From Lucifuga dentata (Eukaryota; Chordata; Actinopteri; Ophidiiformes; Bythitidae): a DNA stretch of 64,000 bases. The notes under the pieces were generated by a model that was not told where the DNA came from, ran no database searches, and was given only the letters and a program-made list of their open reading frames with translations. The stretch lies in assembly GCA_014773175.1 (NCBI GenBank), contig VXCM01000425.1, positions 62,001 through 126,000 on the forward strand. The letters run 5' to 3'. Both the position numbers and the translations under genes were made by a program. This document shows positions 11,346 through 23,760 of this stretch, in pieces (positions within the stretch are counted from its first letter, which is position 1; the number at the start of each line of letters is the position of its first letter).

Positions 11346-13124
11346 GACTTGGCACCCATCCAATGTGTTACCCACGCGGGACCAACCGACAGAGGAGCGG
11401 AAAGACAAGTACAGCCCAGGCAAAACAAAATTAAATACATTTTTGTGGAACATAGCCGCAACTGGAGCAGAAATAACCTAATTGCACCTCCTAAAATATG
11501 TCTTGATTTCCAAAGACCTTGAAATTATGAAGAACAGAGGGATAGGGTAATAGTGATAAAGAAGAGAGACATAGGATGTTTAGACTCGTCCAAGCTGTGG
11601 CTGGATTTGGTGGAGCCTTATTAAACAAAGAAGAGCAAATAGTAAAACAGCTTTGATTAGTTGGGCGATCATTAAAAGAGTCCCCCTGAAAAGACCAACC
11701 TTTAATTAGCGATATATCCTCGACTTAGAACGACAATAGAGCCTTCAAGCATGAGCCTTTGGGGAGCTGGTGGAATAAACATGAAAACATGGTATAGAAA
11801 TGTTTATTACCAAGCTTTCTTACATCTGTGGGGAAAAAAAACAAAACAAAACAAAACAAACAAAAACAAAAAAAAAAACAAGGCTATTCCTGAGTGTGTT
11901 TTATTTGAAAGAGACCAGCCACTACAGAAAAAGAACATGATAAATTACTGTAGCTTATTCAGCCATTCAGGAGGGAAAAATACTTTCCATGTCCAGATTC
12001 ACCCCTTTCACACCACCATTTATCCACACCTTCCTGTGCAATTACTTCACCTCTCAAATGGGAAAATAATACTGTACATGATTGTAAGGAACATTGTTTA
12101 TTTCCGCCATTAAGTGTCAGTTTTAGCTTATGCCAGCACACTGTATATGTGTCAATGTGAGCACTTTGTAGTCTGGAGTTACTGGAGCCTTGTAATTCCT
12201 TTGTATTGGTAATAAATAAGAATGTGAATATAGTAAACAAGGGCCTCCGCCTCTTCTCTATACGTACATTCAGGCTCTCAGCTAAAGGGGTGTGACAAAG
12301 GCACATAAAATGTATTACAACAGATATGAATATTCAGATGTACAAGTTAATCCTTAGGAAAACATTAAGTGTGCCTGAGGTATGACAAGATCAATCTACG
12401 TATGAGGGAACATATAGTAAGTGGCTGCTTAGGGGGCTCACTAAGGACTTGATTTAGTTATCCAAAAGAAAAAAAAAAAAAAAACCAAAAAAAAAACCAA
12501 AAACATTTTGATACCAGGAGAAAAAGAAAGAAAACTCTAAAAGTATTTATTTGAAAACATTTCAACTTCTCAGTCTCTGACAGGCCTTGGCCTATACTTC
12601 AAACACGTAAGAATTTCAAATTAAATTTGATTTGCTTGGGTCATTTGCCTTATTTATTTATATTTATCTATTGTCATATTGTGTGTTAACAAATTTTTTT
12701 TTTTTATAAAATTCTACTAAATATGTCATTTTATTTTACATTTCCAGTAACATTAAACAGTTGGGTTAAATTAAAATATAAAATTAATAAAATTAATTAA
12801 TTAGTTAAATTAATAATGTAAAGTGAGACTGATTTCCCTGGAATGCACACTAAATAAAAATATGTTTTTTTTTAAATATATCTATAAAATAAAGGGTTTG
12901 TATTTTTGCAAATGAACTCTTCAAATTTAATTTGAAATCTAATTTGAAATTTGGTGTTATAACAATATTACGTTTCAAAATCTGGTCCCCTAAAATGCTA
13001 GGGCCTGCCCTGGATCAATCAGTCCACTCCAGTGAATTTGGTGTGCAAGATACAGCATGTGACATAAAGTCATCAGAGCTTGCTGCATGGGCTGGGGAGT
13101 GGTCAGCTGTCACTGAACGACGAC

Positions 13125-13249
13125 AAGACATTACAGTGCTCCCTTTCACACAGAGAAGTGAGGTGATAGAAAAAAAAAAACCTCTCNAAGACATTACAGT
13201 GCTCCCTTTCACACAGAGAAGTGAGGTGATAGAAAAAAAAAAACCTCTC
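13125..13249. other. 62-bp exact duplication around a single N
   Basis: Bases 13125-13186 and 13188-13249 are identical, starting AAGACATTACAGTGCTCC and ending in an A-run plus CCTCTC, with an N at 13187. This is the same artefact signature as at 7393. Confidence 0.85.
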
Positions 13250-13354
13250 TCAGGATGTGAAAAAGCAGGCTAATGCTCAGTAGCATTTCAGACAAGAGTG
13301 AGGAGGGCGTGGCTGTGTGATGTATCTGCTGTCACGATGTTGATTTCCACGCCA

Positions 13355-13488
13355 GGCCTGAGGAGTGTGAATTAGAGAGCTCAAGGGCAAAAAGCCACTC
13401 AACTTCAATACAATCTGCTTTNGGCCTGAGGAGTGTGAATTAGAGAGCTCAAGGGCAAAAAGCCACTCAACTTCAATACAATCTGCTT
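13355..13488. other. 66-bp exact duplication around a single N
   Basis: Bases 13355-13420 and 13423-13488 are identical (GGCCTGAGGAGTGTGAAT to ATCTGCTT), separated by TN. It lies only about 100 bp from the previous duplicated join, so a very short contig was scaffolded between two unmerged overlaps. Confidence 0.85.
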
Positions 13489-15430
13489 AGTAGATTTACT
13501 GACACCATCAAACAGAGTGATCAACACTTCAAGAAGCTTAAAAGTCGCTGTGAGATTATCGACGGCAAAGAGGACTGCCTGCGGGAAGACGGTGGATGAT
13601 GAAGATCTACCGTTGAACTTTAGATGAAAAATCATTTTAATTAATAATCTGAAATTCTGTTGTGTAGCACCATAAAACCCATTGGCCAGCCTAATGAGAC
13701 CGAGATCTGAGCTGCATAACCAATTACAGTGTTCGTATTACAGCCATGAAGTCCAATCCTGGTCGACAGGTGGTGTTTACCTTTGGTGTGACCACTGCAT
13801 AATGGGGCCTGTAATCACACTACATTATGCCAGAGCTGCATTGTAAGTGATAGCAATGTGTAGAGCATCAATTTCATGGTTTACCTGCCAAAACAGAAGG
13901 AGAGAGATTGGTCAGGTGCCCAGTAAAACTTGCCAAACAATCTACCCCTTTATTCGATTAGAGCCCTCTGAACCTGTTAGGTTGTGGTATTAGAGATATA
14001 TTACATATCCAAAAATATATAAATAAAAAAATAAATATATAAATAATATTTATATATTATAAATAATATATAAATAAAGAATTAAAACCAATCAGGCATG
14101 TTGGAAATAAAGGTACAGCTCAGGACCGCAATGTTTATTTCAAATCAAAGACCTGATTGCATGATTATACATCCTGGCTTTGCTTCCAAAGTGTGAGCCA
14201 TGTCTGAGAGGGAGGGCGAGATCCCACTGTGCAGCATGGGATTTTACATTGTCCTTATTAGCTACAAACAGTGGGGGGAACTAGTGGCTTATGTATAGCA
14301 ACATACTGCTTTCCTCCTTTGTTCTTCAACTCTCTTCTCAAATCTCCCTTTGTTCCTTGTTTTCTCTCTACTTCGTCTGAAACACATTTTAATGTTTCCT
14401 GAAAGAATGCATGATCGTTTTTGGGGTGATAGATCTGACCGCTTGTCTGGGTCAAGATCAGTCAATCTGGCATGGCAACTACTGAGAAAGTATATTTAAT
14501 TACTAGGGAGGATGAAGGTTTGAATTTGCTTCTATGACAGGGACAGGAATTTGAGGGGACACAAAGGAGATGAGCGTTTCATTATGGTGAGAGAAAAAAC
14601 AAGCAGGTCGGAGGGAAACTCGTTTGTGTTGACCTCTTATGAGCTTGACCTTTCGGAGGGGGAGCTGTTAAAGAGAAAGATACATGGAGAAAAACACAAA
14701 GAGAGCAAAAGAAAAAGATTTTAATAAGGCACTAAGAGAAGAGATTGGCATCTCCCCGCTGAACCATGGAAAGTCAAGGTGAGAGGGCGGGGTGGAGACG
14801 GATGTCAGCCATTGGGACAGACTCATGTTTATGAGTCATCATAAAGGGTCAGTGCATCACTTCTGCCCGAGGCCTTACTAATCTGTAAAGTGCATGGGGG
14901 AGCATGCACAAACTGCACCAGATCCAAGAAGACAGAGTCCTCTGGCACATAAAAAAAAAAAAAAAAAAAAAAANTTTTTTTTTTTTTTTTTTTTTAGTTT
15001 TGCACTTGTATCAATTCCTATTTTACTTTTTCACCTTTCCATCATTGCTATTTAACCTTTCCCAGTGTTCAATATGTTAATATTCACTCACACAAGAAAT
15101 GACATATAACTCATATGAAAACACTGTTCAGGCAGCGGCTTGAATGAAAACACGTTGGATCGCTTTGTGCTGGCAAACAGTGGCATACATAATGATAATT
15201 ATTGTAACAATTTTTCCATACAAATGATAGAGCGGATCGAATCCTATATTAATAAAATCAATATTGTATTTGCAGCATGTATCTATTAATTTAGCACACT
15301 TCTCTGCCATTATTAATGGTAGACCTGATCGTACAGCCTTGCCAGAGAGGAGGGATGTGTTTTATCAGAAAAGAAGCACAGCGCAGATAGAAAGTGTCAG
15401 TGATGAGGAAGAATGGTTGAGAATGGGGGG

Positions 15431-15490
15431 GGGGGGGGGGGGGGNNNNNNNNNNNNNNNNNNNNNNNNNNNNNNNNNNNNNNNNNNNNNN

Positions 15491-15535
<45 letters not shown>
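15431..15535. repeat. G-run, 46-base gap and (AG)n microsatellite
   Basis: A G homopolymer runs to 15444 and is followed by 46 Ns (15445-15490), then about 22 AG units. The gap spans an unsequenced low-complexity stretch. Any translation across it, with runs of X, is meaningless. Confidence 0.95.
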
Positions 15536-15537
<2 letters not shown>

Positions 15538-18347
15538 TATTAGGACTGAAAGAGAGCAAGCTTGTCAGTGGAATACAGACTCAAGAGAGCTGGAGTCATG
15601 GGTGGCTGCTTCTCTTATTAGACACTCACATCCTTCAGTCTGTCTCAGGAACTTCTTGTGAGGACACTTGTGTTAGAAACTTACCCACAAAAACAAACTC
15701 ATCCACTGAACTAAACTCTCTGCCTCAAAATCAAACCCCTTTGTTAATGTAGCTACATAATTATTTGTCACCTTGGCAATAAAATGTGTTCCAGAATGCA
15801 TCTGTGACAACTTGTGATTAGATTTCTCTGCCACGTTTCATGTACAAATCAACTCCAACGTCACGCCTTCAATGATTATACATGGCCTGCAGGTTTTTCC
15901 TCAGCGTCTTAGATAGTTTTACTAGATAAGGTGACCTTGTTGTAATCAGCAGTATGCTGCTACTATACAAACAAAGCTGCTAGAGGCAGTGTGGCAAAAA
16001 CACAGGCCAACTTCATATTTCAACTTCTGTTTATTTCAAAATGATCCAAGTAAGTAAAATATATTGTTATAAAGACCTAAAGGATGGTGGCAAAGGTTGA
16101 CATCTGATCAGGAGAAGACTAATCTTATTATTATGGAGTCATGAGGGGACAGAAAAACATGGCTCAGGCCTTGGATGAGACTCTGGAGTCATTCTTTCAC
16201 TTATATGATATTTATAATTTTATGTTTGTCATTTTATAAGACACATGCTAATGCATGGAGTCATATCATGAGTGTTTGCTCAAAATAAATCCAGGAGCAG
16301 GTATATTTTCACAATTTGGCACCAAATATGCAGCCCACAGGAGAGGAAGGGCTGGTCATTAACCTAAAACCTAACCAGGGTTTTGGGCAGAAGCTATGAA
16401 TAAATAATTGACCAATTAACAGTCAACATTTACTCAGGACTGAAATGGGTTTGGGAATGAAAGTGACAGAATCAAGATGGGGCATGACTTGCAATGACAG
16501 AAGTCACAGAACCATGGGGAAAGGAAAAAGAAATGAAGCTTTAGGATGGGAATAAAATTCTTATGGGCGGAACCATGTAAGTATAACAAAATGTATGAGG
16601 TATGACTGCCACAAAGAGGCAAATAGAGGCCAAACACAAGCACACTGAGGGAAAAACTACTTTAACATAGCCACCTGCAAACAACACGGCAGCGTCCATC
16701 TCAGTTTCTGGAAGTAAACTTGTTTGCAGGTGACATTAGACTGTATATTAGCTGCAATACTGTACAAACTTTTTATTAGCTTTGTCATTGTTGTGTTTAG
16801 CCAGAAGTCGAGTCTGACTTCTGTTGTACCAAATATACATTTCCACTCACACAGATGCCAGATGTGGTCTAGAGCGAAAGTGTGCGCATTCACACGACAC
16901 TAACATTTAGTCGCATGGTCCATGACAAGCCCCAAACATGGTTTCAGCGATCTGATTTTCAATGTTTCTGGGATACATCAAATCAAGAGGGACAAATTTT
17001 AATATCAGGTCTGAATGGAGGTGGAAATGTATAGAAATGACACTAACTAGGGGTCGTTGATTGCTACAGTATGTCACATGTACACTGCAGTAGGATTGCA
17101 GGGTTTGTTTGTGTCCGTGTCCTAAATGAGCACCCATGTATGACACTGACACTAGGTGGGTGAGATAAAGTCTGCATGTTGCAAAGGGTCTAAAACTTTG
17201 CCATCTCTAGCTGCCAGCTTTGGATCACAGGGAGGAATGATTTGTAATTTACAGCATGAAAGCTCCTGCGAGGCAGACTCATGTGGAGCCCTGTAACAAC
17301 ATGAAATGTTAAAAAGATGCTTTTGATTCGAATCTAAATGAAGCCATTAGAGTTTGTTTGAGCGGAGCACCTGCAGACTCAACAGATAAATGTGTCTGAC
17401 CAAATATTTCTAGCTTTGTATCATTTCTGGTCAAATCACAGCATATGTACGGATTTTTGGCAGACATAATCAGAATCGTGGCTGTGACTTTGATGTCTCA
17501 CACCAAAGGTCATTAGAAGACAATAGCAAAGGTCAAAATCCATTTCCTCTGGACTCACCTGGACTTCCTCTCTATGTGTTTTATCCTGTCCCCCCCATGC
17601 TGGTAATTCCATTCCCCACCCAAATGTTCCACTTCCACTCAAATTATGTGCACCCTGGCTGTGTTTTTAGCCTGTTGCACTAATTAAATTCTTTTTTAAA
17701 GTCCTTTCAGAGCTGCCTCACTCATCTAAAGATAAACTGGCATCCACTAAACCAAATGCAACAAGTATGTTTCATTTCAATTAAAAAGTCAAACTTCCTT
17801 TGATGCTGCTATGCTAATGCTCTCAGTCATCACTCTGAAAAGATATCGGTGCACTCTGAGCTGAAGTAGCTGATTGGGGAGCGCTGACAAGAACCAGCTA
17901 AAAAGGAGATGTAGCTAACACTCACTGCATTCATTAGCAGATATGCAGTTTTATGCTCTTTAACATATTGTTGACAACGCAGATATCAGCAGTATTATTC
18001 TGTGGCAAAAATCTGTCATTCTAAAATGTAGGGATATTTGTTCTTCTTTTTCACCAACTTCCTGAAGCATCAGCACAGCGTGCAACCAATAAAAACCTAC
18101 AGAATATGTTCTAAAATAAAACTGATATAAACAAGTACACTGCTGACATAATTGATGCCATTCATAATATTCTTTTTGTTCTCATACAGTGTTATTTTTT
18201 CAAGATCAGATGGTTTAACATCCACCGCTGAGGTTCTGCATTACACAGCTAACATGCATGCTGCCAGAGTTATGAATAAGTTGAAGGATATGAGTATGGG
18301 TGAGAGCATTAAAGAGGATGAATAGAAGGAAATGAAGGAATACGCAC

Positions 18348-18457
18348 TGTAGGGCACACATTCATACTGGACTTCCAAATATTTGTAGGTCCCAGGGCAA
18401 GGGTCAGGAAATACATCAGGTCCAGCCACAACAGCACACTGGGTCCGGTTATTACAT
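18348..18457 (-). CDS. adgrl3: adgrl3 exon: second half of the lectin (RBL/SUEL) domain
   Basis: This 110-nt exon completes the rhamnose-binding-lectin domain, the teneurin-binding part of the latrophilin ectodomain. Its acceptor is CTTTTTCCAG/A (exon starts at 18457), which finishes the Arg codon AG/A left by the previous exon. Translation continues [18 protein letters not shown] and then [18 protein letters not shown], 36 whole codons, ending with a lone A before the donor GTGCGT. The [12 protein letters not shown] motif and four cysteines are the standard second half of the eight-cysteine RBL fold, and NRT is an N-glycosylation sequon. AGPDVF is the ADGRL3 form. The donor (A/GTGCGT) departs from consensus at several positions, which fits the alternative microexon immediately downstream. 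Confidence 0.97.
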
Positions 18458-21400
18458 CTGGAAAAAGAGAGAGAGAAGAAAGAAATGTCATTTTAATTAT
18501 GATTAAAAACCATTAAGCCTGGCAACTAGCATCATTTCAGCCTGCTTTGCTGACCGTCTGGTTAATGAAGCTGTCTTAAAGAAACAAGCTGTGTTAAAGA
18601 AACTGTCTATAAAGATTCACCTGTGTCAACCACATTGTGAGATATATAAGAATTTAAATGCCTTCATAGAACCAAACTTTTGAAGACATTTCGGCATTTA
18701 CCTGGACAACAACAGCCCGTGTCCTGCTGAATGTGGATGTAGCTGAGGACAGCGACTAACTGTGTATACTGTGATTAAGACAAACAGAGTAAGATGTTTT
18801 CATGGACATATAAAGATTGATATAAAGAGCCCTCTTTCACTTTCTTAATCTTGGCCTGTAGGTGTGTATAAACCCACAAAGTCCCTGTAAAGGTCGCTCT
18901 TCTATCCTGTGCCATGTATCTGTAGACGGGCAGTTTGGTTTCGCCAAACAAATTGAAATCCCTGACATAGATCATGAAGTCCACGCAATTTTTTTTAGGT
19001 CACAGAAGCACCGACTGCTTGACTATCATGAGTAAATTCACACTGTGTTATGAGGATGAGTGTTGAAATCGACCTGAGTTTAAAGCACAGAGTTGGATTG
19101 TTATTACCATGATGGATGGTGGGTGGTGGAGAGGAAAAGACACAATCAACTGCGTGGGAAATCAGCTCCAACGTGAAATGCTGGCCTTCATTAAAAGCAC
19201 AATTACGGTGCTGCTGGTGTTCTCATCTGCCATTTTGTTTTTGGCAGTCATCAATCAAAGCCCTACTTCATATGCACAGTGCCTCTCGCCACATGTAATA
19301 GCAACACTTATCTCATAACATTAACTCTTAAACGCTTTGACAGGTATTGATCTGTCCGTGCATTGCGAATGTTTGCAAAATGAGAACCATGATACGAAGG
19401 TCAGCTTGGTTTCTATTTTAGCACCAGTTCTTCATGTGGTTTTTGTAGGCCCATCTATTGAAAGCTAACACTACAGACAGAATTGCCGTCCATCAAATCT
19501 ATGACCACCATTATCTAGCAATATATAAAATGTATTTATTCTTCAGCAAGGCCATTCAGTCTAAGTCTTGTGAAGGTCAGGGTGGGGTCTGACACAATGA
19601 TTCATACACCACAATTAAAGGATTCTCTACACCTTAATTAACATTGATTGGCTGCCAACTAATCAATCGAACCAGTGAGGGACAAGCAAAAAGGGGCCCA
19701 TCTCATTTCAAACCAACCTCTTAATGAGATATGGTCTGACGCATCGCTCCCATCCGAGCTTTATGGGTTCATGAACCCATCCACTCTTCTCGCCCTCTGC
19801 CACTCACCCGCCTCAATCAGCCGTCCATGTTCCTTCGCATGAAGAGTTAATTCCCAGGCAGTAAATGCCAGTCAAATAAAAAAGGGGTCAAGACTATGAA
19901 ACTGAGAAACAATTATGGGGGCACGCTACTCATCTCTGGAGTCTTCTTCAACAGCTTTTCCGTTTTATTCTGTTTAGAACCAAGGGGCTTTGTAATCAGC
20001 GGGAGAGAACACAAGTTAAGATTGGGTGTCACACAGAATTAGAAGTGAGATGGGTAGGAGAGAGTAACTAGCGGGAGTTTGGTCTCTGGAGCAAATGTAC
20101 ATGAACACACACAAACACACATTTTTGCACTCTGATGTACAGTCCATCTTTGATTAAATCATAATAAAAACCTCTCAAAAACATATTCTATAAGATTGTT
20201 CTTCGGGGAATAGCAAGTTGATTTCAATCATAGCTTCCTGTTGAGGGATTAAACATAATATGCATTTAATATGGATTTCACACTTAATCTGAGCTTTAAC
20301 ATCTATCGCGACCCATATTTGAAATCCCTTCATCACTGCTGTGCATTTCTACCTCTGCACAGCCACAAACAGCTACTGATCAGTTTCCCTGAAGCCTCCC
20401 GGAGGCCCCCACCTATTGCAGGGGAATAAAAAAGTTGGAGAAATAATTACAATTAAATGTATTAAGTGTAAATCAATAGTGGAGCAGGAGAGAATCGATA
20501 GAGGGAGAAGCTGCCCGGACCATGTGCCACGACAACTTCACAATTACCAATTAGGGGGGGTAATCAGGATTTCATCAAGCATTTGGCTCCGATGGAGCCC
20601 TTTGAACTAGCAGGGGGAGAGGGAAATGGATTTACTTGGAGTGATTTATTCAAATATGTAAATGAAGAAGCGGTTTATATAGATGGAACAACTCACTGTG
20701 TGCAAGTAGACAACATGTGGTTAGAAGTTGCTGCTGGCTGAATATTTGGTATCTTGCTGGCAACTCTTTGTCGGTGAAAAGCCAAAGCAAACAGAAGTGC
20801 TTTGTAAACAAAGTTTATTAAAAAGGACAAACTGGTGCTGAACTGTGTTCCTTTGTTGAACTCATTATTTAGAGCACAATTATCAAATTATTTAAGTACT
20901 CACACACCGTCGTATGGATTTCATCCTCCATCAGAGGTGGCGATCACAATTTATTTTTTACAATTCGGCCACTGGCCACCTTTCTTGATCTGCACTGCAG
21001 CTTTGCCTCTGTTATAGCTTTTTTCCTCCTGCTCCCTGGTCTGCTGTTTGTTATCACTGGCAGATTAGAGCTCAGACTGCCAGCTGACGAGGGAAGATGT
21101 GGCACAAAGCAGCAGAGTCCTATGTAAGCACAAACTGTAATCACTATAATCTCTGGCTGATCCCACTGCTGCCACTGATGACTAGGCTATAAGTGGGTTG
21201 AGCCCCCGCTGTCCACTGACCACAGACATATAAAAATGAATAAATGAATGAGAAAGCAAAAAAGTAAATGGCCAGTAGTCCAAGACAGAGACAGTGCAAC
21301 TCCTGTCAAAGCCAGACAGCTACGTTGCCATTGGAGAGTAATAAAAGAGAATTGGTGTGCACCACTGTTCCCTTTCAAACTCCCCTGATTTATATCGGAG

Positions 21401-22262
21401 GAGAAATGCCAACCAAGAGGAAGGACAGAAACGTTTGCCAGATTTTAAAAGTTCATGACATAAACTATTCTCATGGTACTGATGATACTGACCCTGCTTC
21501 CAACATGCCAAACTACTTTGAAAGATTTGCCATTGGATTTATATCAAAGAGATGTGCCTGAAGTAAGTCAAATAAGACTGGAAACGGTTCAGCTGGCGTT
21601 CTCCGTTGACGACGTCCCTGGAGTTGTTTCACAGTTTGTAGATGTTTGAGGAAACAGTTCCTGCCGGGGAACAAAAATTCTCCATTTGCTCTCAGTAATA
21701 AAGAGCAAACACATCCAAAGAGTCCCNACCCCCCGCAAGAAACAAACACACACACACCTTATAATTACTTTGAATAAAAAGTAGAGAGGAAAAAAGATGC
21801 ATAGGGTGCTTTGGGGATTTATTGTGTGTGTGTGTGCATGCAGGCTTGTGTGTGCACAGGCAAAAGTGCATGTTGGCATCTTTTGCTGTGTGTGCAGATT
21901 GCAGTGTGTGTTTCTGTTTGTAAGAGAGGGAAGGAGGAGAGTGAAAAACAGTGGCGGACGGGTCAATATCCTCGTCCCTCTGTTGGGACCCATTACGCTT
22001 TAGTGATGGTCTTCGCTGCCCACGGTCGACTTCATTCATTATCTTTCCCAGCTGCACACCGCAGCATCCATCTTTTCTCATTCAACCTGTCTCCTGGCAC
22101 AGCACAAAAAAACAACCCTTAAAACTCCCATGAAACCTGGAGAAAAAGCTACAAGAAGAAAAGCAACGGCCTTGAGCAGTGTGTATTTTGCTCTCAAGTA
22201 AAACTGGAAAATATTCAAAGCTAACTGTTGAGTGTCGATTAGCGTAGCTCCTTTGTTGAAGG

Positions 22263-23490
22263 AGGTATTTCATTTCATTTGCACGATTATACACATATAA
22301 AGATAAAAAAATAATGAAAAGAAAAAGAATCACAAAAGCAACTCAAGAAAACAATCAACACAATACAGTTCCCGTGCGGGAGAGGTAAAAAGCCACAGGC
22401 TTATACTAAGTCCTCTCCCCAACATCAACCATCCTCAATTCAATTCACCATACAACAAAAAAACGACAGAAGTGACTCAGATCACACAAAACCAAAAAAT
22501 AGACAGTCACTTTTCCACCAGCAGTGACACTACAATTGCAATGACAACAGAATCACCTTCAGTAATTTTTTAAAAGAAAAAAAAAAATGTTTCCCATTGT
22601 ACTACATCCAAGTATGAATTCCATAAAGTTTGTGTCGAAATTAAAAGCGGATGACATTATGAGAACAAAAAGAAAGATGAAGCTGCTTAGATTGTCTAGT
22701 GCTATACAAATGCATTCATGCAAAAGAAGTTCTTAAAGACTTTAGGTACATGAGAATTCATAAAATGTTTTTATAAATAAACATGCCATATATTTATATT
22801 ACATACAGAGGCTGAGCGAATGACAAAAGGCGGCTGATGGTTCCTGATTAACAAATTTCTTCTGCACTTTTAGTCCACTAAGATGAGTAGTATATGTGCT
22901 TACCAATATAATATTACAGTAATTCAAATATGGATAAAGTAAACTGTAATATAATACTATAAGAGAGGACTGATTTACAAAATAAGGAATCTTTCTAATT
23001 ATACCAAGGGATTTCATTGATTTTTTTGACAACAAAGTCAATATGCCTTTTCCAGGATAAACTATCATCTATTATTACTCCTAAAAAATGATGTGAAGTT
23101 AACTTCGTCAATTTTATTATTTGCAATATATAATTGTAACAAGAAGTCCTCAACATATTTATGGCCCTTGAATAACATAAACTTTTTTTTTTTTTTTTTT
23201 TTACATTTATTGATAGCTTATTCACCATAAACCACTGTGGTAGATCTTGATTGGTTTCGAGTAAAAGCGTGTCTAAGTTATGAAAAATAAACTGGTTTGT
23301 ATCATCTGCAAAAAGAACAGGTAGTAATACTTCCAAAACCTTGGGCAGATCATTAATATAAATTTAAAAAAGTAATGGACCAAGGAAAGAACCTTGTGGT
23401 ACCCCACACTGAATTACTGCGTTATCAGATTTGTGCTGTTGTATCACAATCATCAGTTTATTTCTCCAGTAGAAACCTACGTATTGTTTA
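22263..23490 (-). mobile_element. Degenerate non-LTR retrotransposon (LINE), 3' part of reverse transcriptase plus 3'UTR
   Basis: On the minus strand the reverse-transcriptase blocks appear in order: CGVPQGSFLGPLLF followed by a stop, then IYINDLPK, then LFADDTNQF (the catalytic YxDD box in FADD form), then NQDLPQWFMVNKLSINVKK, HHFLGVIIDDSLSWKRHID, IGIIRKIPYFVNQSS and YYSLLYPYLNYCNI. Stops and frame shifts (for example TAA inside PLLF*IYIND, and a long A-run after INVKK) show it is dead. A 3'UTR-like tail follows and ends GCAAATGAAATGAAAT near 22263, consistent with a short-tandem-repeat LINE 3' end. The 5' end near 23490 is truncated. The motifs fit the Jockey/CR1/L2/Rex1 side of LINE diversity; I cannot fix the clade. 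Confidence 0.85.
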
Positions 23491-23659
23491 CATGGAGAAC
23501 CTCAGTAAGGAGCAGATATTTTCTGTTGCAGAGCTACCATAGAATAATGTATCATTTATATCCTCCAAATGGGAGATTATCTGGAAAAAAAACCCCTGTT
23601 TTTATGCTTTCTAGTGTTGCATATGTGGAACTGCATTCCATGAAACTACAAAGTGCCGT

Positions 23660-23760
23660 TAGAATTCAAGGTCAAGGTCAACTTTATTGGTTTCCAAGGA
23701 TAAATTTGCCTCAGGCATCAAGGTTGCAGGTCCATACACACCCACATCTATTCTACATGC
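23660..23760 (-). repeat. Retroelement 3'-tail fragment
   Basis: Read on the minus strand, the segment resembles the 3' end of a fish CR1/L2-type element or its SINE: GAGGCAAATTTATCCTTGG, then ACCAATAAAGTTGACCTTGA, ending in a short TTGACC repeat. It sits just upstream of the LINE on the same strand and may be an independent insertion. Its boundaries are soft. Confidence 0.4.

Larger units (their letters stand above)
4698..18347 (-). other. adgrl3: adgrl3 intron between second lectin exon and microexon
   Basis: This intron of about 13.6 kb has no further coding exon that I can recognise. It holds long homopolymers (A about 35 at 4943-4977), an AAGGTTT triple repeat near 5247-5270, a diverged teleost dispersed repeat (9240-9530), AT-only sequence (13998-14080), microsatellites, an unresolved 46-base gap, and several single-N joins with duplicated flanks (7393, 11288, 13187, 13422). 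The segment 10550-10880 is higher-complexity and rich in homeodomain-like TAAT cores. The remaining stretches show nothing I can name. Confidence 0.8.

Noticed and set aside
15264..15752. 162-codon open frame spanning Ns
   Set aside because: It exists only because Ns and GA repeats contain no stop codons.
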